The translations under genes and the position numbers were made by a program. The notes below the pieces were generated by a model. The model was given only the letters and a program-made list of their open reading frames with translations. It was not told where the DNA came from and searched no databases. A stretch of 20,312 bases of DNA from an uncultured Bacteroides sp. (lineage in GTDB: Bacteria; Bacteroidota; Bacteroidia; Bacteroidales; Bacteroidaceae). The DNA lies in NCBI GenBank assembly GCA_902492205.1, contig CABUKU010000039.1, positions 1-20,312 of the forward strand, in the 5' to 3' direction. Position 1 is the first letter of the stretch; every line of letters begins with the position of its first letter. This document shows, one piece after another, positions 1 to 6,681 of the stretch.

Positions 1-27
1 TGTATTACAATAATGACGATGCAAACA

Positions 28-81
28 CTTTACATAATGATTTACTCTACATAAAAAAGGTTATGTAAAGCTTTACATAAT
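28..81. repeat. 43-base insertion bounded by a 10-base word, with adjoining palindrome
   Basis: The word CTTTACATAA occurs at 28-37, its exact reverse complement TTATGTAAAG at 61-70, and the word again at 71-80, so 61-80 is a perfect 20-base palindrome. The direct copies are 43 bases apart, which is not a multiple of three. Before position 28 the reading frame is YYNNDDAN; after position 71 the barrel frame is LHNNLNPDNRMKIDD. Deleting bases 28-70 joins these two frames without a stop. With the insertion, the upstream frame ends at the stop codon at 66-68. The repeats are seen directly; that the segment is an insertion rather than native sequence is inference. Confidence 0.6.
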
Positions 82-102
82 AATCTCAATCCCGATAACA
101 GG

Positions 103-1002
103 ATGAAGATTGATGATTTCAGTTCTGTGTCAAAGCTATATCCGATATTATGGTTTGCACATAACATGGAAAACTCGGAAATCAGGTTGCAAACCGAAGG
201 GCTTGTGAGGAACTATAATCTCGATAAGGATTCGACCGACTTTTCTTTTGAAGAGCTTTATTTGCAATATGCACTGGCAGATAAGCATTTCTTTGTGTTA
301 GGCAAGAAGCGGCTCGATTGGGGGACAGGCATGATATGGAATCCTACCAATTTCTTTGTTCAGAAAGATCCTCTGCGTACGCAGAACCGTTTGGAAGGCA
401 TTTTTATGCTGAGTTACGCTTACCTTTTAAAGAATGGAACTGTCGGCATCTATGTTTTCCCGGAAAAGAAAGCGGAAGAGTGCAGCTTTGCCGTGAAATA
501 TGACTATACGGGAAATCGGATAGATGCAAGCCTTTCTTTTCTTGAATATGGCAGGTATCAGCAATTTGGCTGTGATGTTTCTTATGGAGGTGATATTTTC
601 ACGGTTTACTCGGAAGGAGTCATTAAAAACTTCGATAAGATACTTCCCGTTCGGAAACGTTTTCACACCGAAATAGTGGTGGGCGGTTCGGTTAACCTGA
701 ACAGCAATTTATCATTCAGGGGAGAGTACCGTTTCCGTGAAACAGCCGATGCAGCCTTGTTTGATCCTATTAGTGTGAGCAAGCACAGCCTTTACGGAAG
801 CTTGGATTATACCGATACTTATGACAGGTGGTCGGCAAGCCTGCGCACATTCCATGATCCCGTTTCCCGTCAATTGATGGTTTCGCCGGTAGGAGTGTGG
901 AAGCCGGGAAACTTTCAGGTGGAACTGTCTGCCATGATATACAACCATTCTTTGGCAATATACAATTTTCAGAGTTCTCTTTTAGTAAGTTATTATTTTT
1001 AA
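103..1002 (+). CDS. Outer-membrane beta-barrel protein, C-terminal part of a frame-broken gene
   Basis: This open frame encodes 299 residues from the first ATG. They are rich in alternating aromatic and polar residues and end in VSYYF, with the terminal Phe typical of proteins inserted by the BAM machinery. The stretch GKKRLDWGTGMIWNPTNFF (residues 67-85) recalls the R-x-x-WGTG-x-x-WNPTD segment of DUF1302-like outer-membrane proteins, but the family was not verified. There is no signal peptide, so the real N-terminus should lie upstream. The frame is open back to base 55, after an in-frame stop at 52-54. Bases 1-27 carry a plausible continuation (YYNNDDAN) in another frame, separated by the 43-base repeat structure at 28-70. 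I therefore read this as the barrel portion of a gene that is currently out of frame; it could be a decayed or a switchable gene. An ABC ATPase gene follows after 11 bases, consistent with one operon for an envelope transport or lipid-trafficking system whose other genes would lie left of the window. Confidence 0.6.
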   Translation: MKIDDFSSVSKLYPILWFAHNMENSEIRLQTEGLVRNYNLDKDSTDFSFEELYLQYALADKHFFVLGKKRLDWGTGMIWNPTNFFVQKDPLRTQNRLEGIFMLSYAYLLKNGTVGIYVFPEKKAEECSFAVKYDYTGNRIDASLSFLEYGRYQQFGCDVSYGGDIFTVYSEGVIKNFDKILPVRKRFHTEIVVGGSVNLNSNLSFRGEYRFRETADAALFDPISVSKHSLYGSLDYTDTYDRWSASLRTFHDPVSRQLMVSPVGVWKPGNFQVELSAMIYNHSLAIYNFQSSLLVSYYF

Positions 1003-1013
1003 AAACAACAAAT

Positions 1014-1673
1014 ATGCATACACTTATTCAATTAAAAGACATCACGAAGTATTATCAGAATGGAAAAGTAAGAAATCTCGTTCTGGATCGTTTCTCTTAT
1101 GATTTTCGGGATAACTGCTTCACTGTATTGGCCGGACCGTCGGGTTCGGGTAAGTCTTCCTTGCTCAATATTCTTGCAACTTTGGATTATCCCAATGAAG
1201 GAACTTATCTCTTTGAGGGCGCTGCGGTGAACTTTACCCGGAAAAGGCAGTTAACGGAAATGAGGAAGCAGAACTTCGGCTTTGTTTTCCAGTCATTCAA
1301 TCTTATCCCTGTGCTCAGTGCTTTGGAGAATGTGGAGTTGCCTCTCACTCTGTTTCCCGATTCTGCCGGGCAAAGAAAGGAAATGGCAGAGAAAGCTTTG
1401 CTGCTTGTGGGACTGAAAGACAAACTGAAGAGCCGCCCCGATGAAATGTCGGGCGGAGAACAGCAACGTGTAGCGATTGCCCGTGCCATTGCCCGTTCGC
1501 CCAAGATTGTGTTTGCCGACGAGCCGACAGCCAATCTCGACAAACGGAATGCCATTCACATTATTGACCTGATGCAGCACCTCAATGCAGACGAAAGAGT
1601 AAATTTCATAATTGCCAGCCATGATGATAAGGTGATTCAGGCAGGGAAAGAAGTTCTTTTGTTAGGAGAATGA
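1014..1673 (+). CDS. ABC transporter ATP-binding protein, LolD/MacB type
   Basis: A 219-residue nucleotide-binding subunit that would power a membrane permease at the cytoplasmic face of the inner membrane. The motifs are complete: Walker A GPSGSGKS (41-48), Q-loop Gln in VFQSFNLIP (about 93), signature MSGGEQQR (145-152), Walker B IVFADEPTANLD (165-176) and the H-loop His in ASHDD (203). The short length and the FNLIPVLSALENVELPL segment fit the LolD/MacB/FtsE class, which works with FtsX-like permeases in lipoprotein release, efflux or cell-envelope tasks. No permease follows, so its partner probably lies upstream of the window. I chose the ATG at 1014, just after the barrel gene's stop at 1002; an in-frame ATG at 897 would add 39 residues overlapping the barrel gene with no family similarity. 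The gene ends at TGA 1671-1673, and the next gene lies on the opposite strand. Confidence 0.88.
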   Translation: MHTLIQLKDITKYYQNGKVRNLVLDRFSYDFRDNCFTVLAGPSGSGKSSLLNILATLDYPNEGTYLFEGAAVNFTRKRQLTEMRKQNFGFVFQSFNLIPVLSALENVELPLTLFPDSAGQRKEMAEKALLLVGLKDKLKSRPDEMSGGEQQRVAIARAIARSPKIVFADEPTANLDKRNAIHIIDLMQHLNADERVNFIIASHDDKVIQAGKEVLLLGE

Positions 1674-1771
1674 TAATATTGTTTTTAAGGGGTAAATTAC
1701 AAATTTGTCATTTCGGTGAGAATCAATCATTTCCCTTTTCTTAACATGCTCACAAGGCGTATAACAATGGT

Positions 1772-1836
1772 AGTGCGAAAAGTTGTGACACGAAACATAA
1801 GGTTGTTTCTTGCAAATCTGTCATACTTTTCGCACT
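1772..1836. repeat. 11-base perfect inverted repeat at the island edge
   Basis: AGTGCGAAAAG at 1772-1782 is the exact reverse complement of CTTTTCGCACT at 1826-1836. The pairing continues inward with one slip (TGTGACA against TGTCATA), and GAAAC/GTTTC pairs further inside. It sits between the ends of two convergent genes, 98 bases after the ABC gene and 8 bases before the helicase stop. A related direct repeat also occurs, CAAATTTGTCAT at 1700-1711 and CAAATCTGTCAT at 1813-1824. There is no T-tract, so a classical intrinsic terminator is doubtful. A transcript-end structure or a mobile-element end are both possible. Confidence 0.45.
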
Positions 1837-1843
1837 CTTGTTT

Positions 1844-3634
1844 TTATATAAGTTCCATGACTTTAAAACTTCTTTTCTTGGTAGTTCTGCATTCCTCCGT
1901 TTTTGCGAATTTATTTATTTCTTTAGCTGTAACGCCTCTTGTAAAAATATTAAGCTCCTTATAAATCCCGGTCATCATGCTTTTAATCTCGGTGGGCGTA
2001 TATTCTTTGCCCACTTCAAACCGCTTGGCAAATAATTCTTTGGCACGTTCACTGCGTTTGATAATCATGGACGGAACTTCGCCGAGCGATTCACGGATAG
2101 CTTTATCCTTGAATTCTGTGCCACGCACATAATCCGCTCCGAAGCGGGAGTAACATTGGTAAAGATTCCGTTCGCTTTCCGAGTTCAGCAACCCCAATAG
2201 CATTTGATGATGCCGTTCCGCCTGCTTTTTGTCCTTGCTCATTTTAAGATACTCTATCTGCTCGAACTTGCGGAGAAGCCATTCATATTTATCCCTTTTG
2301 GAAAGTACCCTTTGAATGGCAAGCCGTTCGCGGTCGCTTATGTCGTACATTTGCTCCCGGTAGTCTACTTTGAAATACCCCGTTTCCTCATAAGCATTCA
2401 GCAGATGATGAATATCAGTATATAGTTTTTTCACCGCCTGTTCCTCATAATAGTTGGCAATAATGAAAGGTTCGGGCTGGTGGTTGTCATTCAGGTAACG
2501 AGTGTAACTGTTGCTGTCCAATGCTTCGCGCAGAAGAGTGCGTCTGCCATCGTTATCGGTTGTTTCAAGTTCCCGTGTCCATTGGCGGTAGGTGTCTTCC
2601 GCTCCTTTCAGCCAACAGTCCACTTCCTCTTTTGACTGATATTCCAGATTCTCGTCGATAGCTGTGATGTGGGTAACGCTTCTCACTCCGTTTCGGAAAC
2701 GCCCTGCTATCTGTATGGCTTGTGTCTTGGGATCTATCACCGATTGAGTGGCACCGTGAATGTCCGATATAATCACCACATGGGGAGGCTCGCACTCGAT
2801 GTCTACTGCCGAGAAGAAGCGGGAAGTGAAGAAGTTGTAGTGTCTCAGTTCCGTAATGAAAGCATACGTGCTTCTGTGTCGCGATAAAAATAGTTTTTCC
2901 ATTCCGTCTTTGCTGCAATAGGTGCTGCTATCCTGTAATTCGGGTATCATGCGGAAGAAAGAGTTAATGGAATCAATGCTGTTGCAGAAAATGCAGATAG
3001 GCCGCTTTTTGCCTGCAATGGTTTCCGAGAGTGCCAGCGTGATATTATTGGTGTTTACCACATTCAACTTCAGCTTGTAATCATAGTTTGGCTCGATAAG
3101 CACATTCATGAAGTCGCGGAAACGCCCATCTCTTGCTACGATAGGTGTTGCAGAAATCAATGCCTTGTCCGTGAATTGAAAGAAATCCTCCATCGGTAAC
3201 ATGATGCTGTTGCGGAAGTCCACATCCTGAATAATCTTTTCACACTCATCGAACAGGAGGAAACATTCGTGGTACATATTGATGTCCAACTGCATCATAG
3301 CCTCTTTTATTTTCGGAAAACTCTCCGGCGTGCTCAGCAGTTTGTAGTTCTCGTCCCTGTTTTCTTCAAGGAATGCCATTACTTTGGCTACATTCACACC
3401 TTGCATCACCGCCAAGCAGTGCTCGTGCTTCTTGGATTTGCTCTCGATAACGGGAACATTCGGCTCGATGATAATGGATTTTCTCGGTGAGGTAAGTTCC
3501 AAATGAGTGGCTCCGATACCCGGAAGTCTTTTGTTGATGATACAGTTGCGCGGAATGAATTTGATTCCTGCACGTAAAAGGGCATCGCCAAGGTATTCCC
3601 CCCGGCGGATGCTGTATGTTCTGTCGTATTGCAT
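1844..3634 (-). CDS. SF2 helicase-like protein with degenerate Walker A
   Basis: A 596-residue protein with helicase-like motifs in the usual order. These are LPGIGATHLE (38-47) at the motif I position, FDECEK (128-133) as the DExx box, SATP (161-164) as motif III, and QIAGRFRNG (308-316) as motif VI. The C-terminal third is helical and charged. Motif I lacks the usual GK(S/T): Ala replaces Lys, so ATP use is uncertain even though the other motifs are well preserved. I chose the ATG at 3634 because it follows the HU-like gene's stop after 7 bases. A frame opening at 3694 would add 20 residues overlapping that gene. The tight spacing implies co-transcription with the HU-like gene. Similar gene pairs are, as far as I recall, found on Bacteroides accessory elements, but no specific family name can be given. 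A role in replication, recombination or defence is inference only. Confidence 0.7.
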   Translation of the reverse strand: MQYDRTYSIRRGEYLGDALLRAGIKFIPRNCIINKRLPGIGATHLELTSPRKSIIIEPNVPVIESKSKKHEHCLAVMQGVNVAKVMAFLEENRDENYKLLSTPESFPKIKEAMMQLDINMYHECFLLFDECEKIIQDVDFRNSIMLPMEDFFQFTDKALISATPIVARDGRFRDFMNVLIEPNYDYKLKLNVVNTNNITLALSETIAGKKRPICIFCNSIDSINSFFRMIPELQDSSTYCSKDGMEKLFLSRHRSTYAFITELRHYNFFTSRFFSAVDIECEPPHVVIISDIHGATQSVIDPKTQAIQIAGRFRNGVRSVTHITAIDENLEYQSKEEVDCWLKGAEDTYRQWTRELETTDNDGRRTLLREALDSNSYTRYLNDNHQPEPFIIANYYEEQAVKKLYTDIHHLLNAYEETGYFKVDYREQMYDISDRERLAIQRVLSKRDKYEWLLRKFEQIEYLKMSKDKKQAERHHQMLLGLLNSESERNLYQCYSRFGADYVRGTEFKDKAIRESLGEVPSMIIKRSERAKELFAKRFEVGKEYTPTEIKSMMTGIYKELNIFTRGVTAKEINKFAKTEECRTTKKRSFKVMELI

Positions 3635-3641
3635 AATTCTG

Positions 3642-4091
3642 TTAGTATTTTCTTTTCCCGTGCTTTTGAGGGTTGAACCTTTCAAATCCCGCACTGTTAA
3701 TGTCCTGTTTCAGTTTCTTGTCTGCCTTGAATACGATACTTTTCACTTCCAGCGAGTTTCCCCGTGAGGTCTCATCCATGTTGCCAAGCGTATTCTTTCT
3801 GAACTGTGCATTCACGGAGAAAGAGCCGAAGTCCTCTATATGCACGATATTTCCTTCTTTCAATGTATCTTTGATAGCTTCGAGCACCATTTCCACCATG
3901 CTGTATGCCTCCACCGAATGTCGGGAATATTGTTTGGCTATTTTCTCAGCCAGTTCCCTTTGTCCCAAAGTCTTGTCGCTTAGCAGAACAGGTCGCACTG
4001 CTGCTTTCTTGTTGCCGTCTTTATCGGCAGACGAAGCATTGTCTCCGTTAATATTATTGTTGATTTTCGTAAATCGGAATCTGATTGCCAT
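3642..4091 (-). CDS. HU/IHF-like DNA-binding protein with extended termini
   Basis: A 149-residue protein. Its core (about 40-125) resembles the HU-like fold of Bacteroidales HU-family proteins: helical GQRELAEKIAKQYSRHSVEA (43-62) and MVEMVLEAIKDTLKEGNIV, then the beta-strand signature IEDFGSFSVNAQFRKN (85-100) that normally begins the DNA-binding arms. A polar N-terminal tail (residues 1-38, rich in Asn, Asp and Lys) and a basic C-terminus (QKHGKRKY) extend it beyond the roughly 90 residues of classical HU. It probably bends or coats DNA in the cytoplasm. It is the first gene of a two-gene minus-strand operon with the helicase-like protein. Just upstream (27 bases) is the four-copy GTGTACAC array, which could be bound by this protein or by an unlinked regulator. 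The start ATG at 4091 gives the full conserved domain. Confidence 0.8.
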   Translation of the reverse strand: MAIRFRFTKINNNINGDNASSADKDGNKKAAVRPVLLSDKTLGQRELAEKIAKQYSRHSVEAYSMVEMVLEAIKDTLKEGNIVHIEDFGSFSVNAQFRKNTLGNMDETSRGNSLEVKSIVFKADKKLKQDINSAGFERFNPQKHGKRKY

Positions 4092-4117
4092 AAATTGTTT
4101 ATATTATAAATTAAGTC

Positions 4118-4193
4118 AGTGTACACTGTCTCGTTAGTTAGTGTACACTGACTTACCGGTTAGTGTACACTGTCTCACTTGTTGGTGTACACT
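4118..4193. repeat. Four 22-base iterons, core GTGTACAC
   Basis: The palindromic core GTGTACAC occurs at 4119-4126, 4141-4148, 4163-4170 and 4185-4192, giving a start-to-start spacing of exactly 22 bases each time. Three cores are preceded by A, and all four are followed by T. Flanks are partly conserved (TTAG or TTGG before, TGTCTC or TGACTT after). The array lies 27 bases upstream of the HU-like gene's start codon. A spacing close to two helical turns would put bound proteins on one DNA face, as in replication iterons or cooperative operators. The pattern is seen directly; the role is inference. Confidence 0.85.
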
Positions 4194-4235
4194 GTCAAAC
4201 TAAGTTGCCTTGGCGTTTATCTTTAGTTGCCGTGA

Positions 4236-4243
4236 CAAAAATA
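4236..4243 (-). promoter_or_regulatory. Candidate -7 element for the HU/helicase operon
   Basis: Read on the minus strand this is TATTTTTG, matching the Bacteroidetes TAnnTTTG -7 element. No convincing TTG sits at the -33 distance. If used, transcription would start near 4229 and the four iterons would lie between promoter and gene, where a bound protein could block elongation. The rest of the 4194-4406 gap is AT-rich with only a 7-base inverted repeat (4277-4283/4289-4295). Confidence 0.3.
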
Positions 4244-4368
4244 CTAATTAATAGGGAGAATGACATTAGTTTACCTGTTGTTTTTTATAAACAACTTGAC
4301 GTTTGTGGGATAAGTGGTTGAGGGTGAAAAGATTTTGTATAAAAGTTTTTTTAAAAAGATATTATTCA

Positions 4369-4376
4369 TATTTTTG
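4369..4376 (+). promoter_or_regulatory. Candidate -7 element for the large lipoprotein gene
   Basis: TATTTTTG fits the TAnnTTTG consensus and lies 30 bases before the ATG at 4407. The nearest upstream TTTG (4334-4337) is about 31 bases away, too far for a normal -33 element, so this is a weak call. Confidence 0.3.
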
Positions 4377-4406
4377 TTAAAAGATTAATTACTTAAATTG
4401 ACTACG

Positions 4407-6590
4407 ATGAAAAAACATTTGTTGGGAACATTGTTCTTATTTTTGCTATTCGTGTCTTGTTCCAAAGAAGAAACGGAGAGTAAAATAGAAATAAAAGAAC
4501 CTGAAACGGAAGAACCGGGTGATGATGTTCCGGTGATATTGGCTGACAATACTATCCAACTGACACAGGAAATGATAAGTCAAGTTTCGGAAGTGGTGAA
4601 AGGCAGGGATTTTATTCTGAATTCGTCGGTGGAGGAAAGTAAAGTTCCTAAAGTAGGACAGGTATTGTTGGTATCCGAAGCTTCGGAAAAGTTTCCTTAT
4701 GGCTTTCTTGGAAAGGTTACTCAAATAAATAAAGAAGCCGGTGGGTATAAAATATCAACTGAAAGCGTGCCGCTGGATGTTGCTTTTGAAAAACTGTCAA
4801 TTAACCAGACGATTGATTTTGTTCCCGAAAATGAAACTTCAACTCGCTCTTTATTGCCCGATGAAGATGGTTTCTTTTGGATAGAAAAAGACTGTGAAAA
4901 AGGAGATGAAGACAACAAAGTCGAAGGTGGGTTATCTGTAGGCTGCAAGTTGCAATGTGTGATTGATATCAACAATAAGGCTCATAAGCCGATGGCATCT
5001 TTTGTCTTGATATCAAGGCTTAAAGCCAATTTGTCTTTAGACCTTAAGTGTGAAGGGGAAAAAGAAGTTTTGAAAATTCCTTTTGGCCATTTTCCTTTAA
5101 AGATTGCAACGATAAGCCCTGTCGGGGCAGCCGTAACTATAGTGATGCAGCCATCAATTGATTTGGACTTTATAGTTTCGACAAAAGGAGAAATGACGTT
5201 GAACGCTAAAGGTGAATTCTTCAAAGAAGTAATTTCTGGAATGGTTTATAAAGATGGTAATTGGAAAGGAGGTAGCCATGAACAAAAGAGTGAAGGCATA
5301 AACGGATTCAAAATCACGGAATCCGAATTTAAAATGGATGGCAGTTTGTTTGAAGGAGTTAGAATGGGGGTAAATATTGTACTGTTTACAGCAGAATTAG
5401 CCAATGCCTCTTTTAATGTTCGTGCCGGTTTGGGACAGAAAGCTCACTTAGAAGTGGATATGATGGGACAGAACTTTTATGACCAGTTTAAAGACAGTTA
5501 TTTGCAGACTTATTTGGAAATAGGGGTTCAAGGTGAAGCTGCAATTCCTATACTTGGAGATGAAAAATCGTGGGGACCGAAAGATTTGATAGAACCCATT
5601 CAGTTGATGAAAAAAGATTATTATTTGTTTCCTTCTTTCAATGATATGGAAGTAACTACAGATGAGAAAAAGATGACGGCTGTGGTGTCTGCATCTGTCA
5701 AGAGGGATTTGCTGTTTAAAAGCACTCAAATGAACATGGGATTGTATGATAAAAATGAAAAGTTGGTACAGTCCTCCGACCTTACGGCATACAGTAAGGA
5801 AGACGAATTCCCGAACCCGTGGCAAGTGCCTTTTACTTCGCTTAAAGCCAATACGAAATATAATGTCCGTCCGATTATTAAGTTTCCTGTTTTCAATGCT
5901 ACGTTTAAAGCTTCTCCGATAAAAGACTTTATTATAGAGAAAAATGAGATAACTACTTTGGATGCCGTTAATATAAAAACGGGTGAAGCTACGTGCAAAG
6001 GCAATTACCAGTTGCCACCCGACGAGCTACCGCTTTCATATGGCATTTGTTACAGTTTCAGTAATCAGGTTCCTACTGTGTCCGATAGTAAAGTATTAGC
6101 CAATAATGTGGATATGGATGGAAACTTCTCAGTTCGGCTTACTGGCTTAAAGGATGACGAAATCTATAATTACAGGGCATTTGTCGTACTTGAAGACAGA
6201 ACAGTTTATGGGGAAACGAAAATATTATCGTCTAATTTCCCAATAGGTATTTGGCGAAACACGTATGTGGAATGGAGAGAAAGGTTGTTGTCTGATCCGG
6301 AACTTACTTCAAGAAAAGAAGAAGTGAACAAAATAATTGTTTTTCTTGCAAACGGGCGCTTGGGTACTTTGGATAATCTTGGAAATGTTATTGAATCATC
6401 GACAGATACTTATCAATATGATAAATCAGTTAAGAAAATGACAATAACGGTTTATGATGCTGAAGATAAAAAAATGGTAACCGATACGATGGATGTAGAA
6501 ATAACTTCGGACGGATTCACACTGACAAATCATTGGATTGATGAAGATATGGAGTCTTATACGATTAATACCTTTGTTAAGGTGGAATAA
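4407..6590 (+). CDS. Large lipoprotein with FN3-like and lipocalin-like C-terminal domains
   Basis: A 727-residue predicted lipoprotein. It has an N-terminal hydrophobic segment with lipobox FVSC (Cys 18), followed by SKEE, an acidic start resembling the surface lipoprotein export signal of Bacteroidetes. An acidic linker (about 19-50) leads to a long beta-rich body (about 50-510) that I do not recognise. Residues about 515-608 look like a fibronectin type III-like domain (GICYSFSN, then YNYRAFVVLEDRTVYGE). Residues 611-727 begin IGIWRNTY and resemble the small lipocalin-like beta domains common at the end of Bacteroides lipoproteins. The likely location is the outer-membrane surface; the function is unknown. 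I use the ATG at 4407, which starts a proper signal peptide, rather than a TTG nine bases earlier. A MORN-repeat secreted protein follows 91 bases downstream but has its own promoter candidate. Confidence 0.7.
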   Translation: MKKHLLGTLFLFLLFVSCSKEETESKIEIKEPETEEPGDDVPVILADNTIQLTQEMISQVSEVVKGRDFILNSSVEESKVPKVGQVLLVSEASEKFPYGFLGKVTQINKEAGGYKISTESVPLDVAFEKLSINQTIDFVPENETSTRSLLPDEDGFFWIEKDCEKGDEDNKVEGGLSVGCKLQCVIDINNKAHKPMASFVLISRLKANLSLDLKCEGEKEVLKIPFGHFPLKIATISPVGAAVTIVMQPSIDLDFIVSTKGEMTLNAKGEFFKEVISGMVYKDGNWKGGSHEQKSEGINGFKITESEFKMDGSLFEGVRMGVNIVLFTAELANASFNVRAGLGQKAHLEVDMMGQNFYDQFKDSYLQTYLEIGVQGEAAIPILGDEKSWGPKDLIEPIQLMKKDYYLFPSFNDMEVTTDEKKMTAVVSASVKRDLLFKSTQMNMGLYDKNEKLVQSSDLTAYSKEDEFPNPWQVPFTSLKANTKYNVRPIIKFPVFNATFKASPIKDFIIEKNEITTLDAVNIKTGEATCKGNYQLPPDELPLSYGICYSFSNQVPTVSDSKVLANNVDMDGNFSVRLTGLKDDEIYNYRAFVVLEDRTVYGETKILSSNFPIGIWRNTYVEWRERLLSDPELTSRKEEVNKIIVFLANGRLGTLDNLGNVIESSTDTYQYDKSVKKMTITVYDAEDKKMVTDTMDVEITSDGFTLTNHWIDEDMESYTINTFVKVE

Positions 6591-6616
6591 TGATTGGAAA
6601 CTTTTCTTTTATAAGG

Positions 6617-6649
6617 TTGCGGCATAGGAGAAATAAAATAATATCTTTG
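6617..6649 (+). promoter_or_regulatory. Promoter for the MORN-repeat protein gene
   Basis: TTG at 6617-6619 and TATCTTTG at 6642-6649 form a Bacteroidetes-type promoter with a 22-base spacer, slightly longer than usual. The predicted start near 6656 leaves a leader of about 26 bases. Confidence 0.55.
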
Positions 6650-6681
6650 TAATTGAAAATTTAATTATATACTGATAACTA

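Noticed and set aside
897..1013. Longer N-terminus for the ABC ATPase starting at 897
   Set aside because: It would overlap the barrel gene by over 100 bases and adds sequence unlike ABC ATPases; the ATG at 1014 follows the upstream stop and begins a normal domain.
3635..3694. Start of the helicase-like gene at 3694
   Set aside because: It would overlap the HU-like gene by 53 bases; the ATG at 3634 lies 7 bases after that gene's stop, a typical operon junction.
1844..4091. Known restriction-modification or retron system
   Set aside because: No methyltransferase, specificity subunit, nuclease or reverse transcriptase motifs are seen in or beside the two genes.
3673..4137. Open frame of 154 codons on the plus strand over the HU-like gene
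   Set aside because: It is antisense to a well-supported HU-like domain, is rich in Ser, Leu and Phe as expected for a complement frame, and has no recognisable domain.
4118..4193. CRISPR array
   Set aside because: The repeated core is only 8-10 bases, the spacers are partly similar, and there are no cas genes; iterons or operators explain it better.
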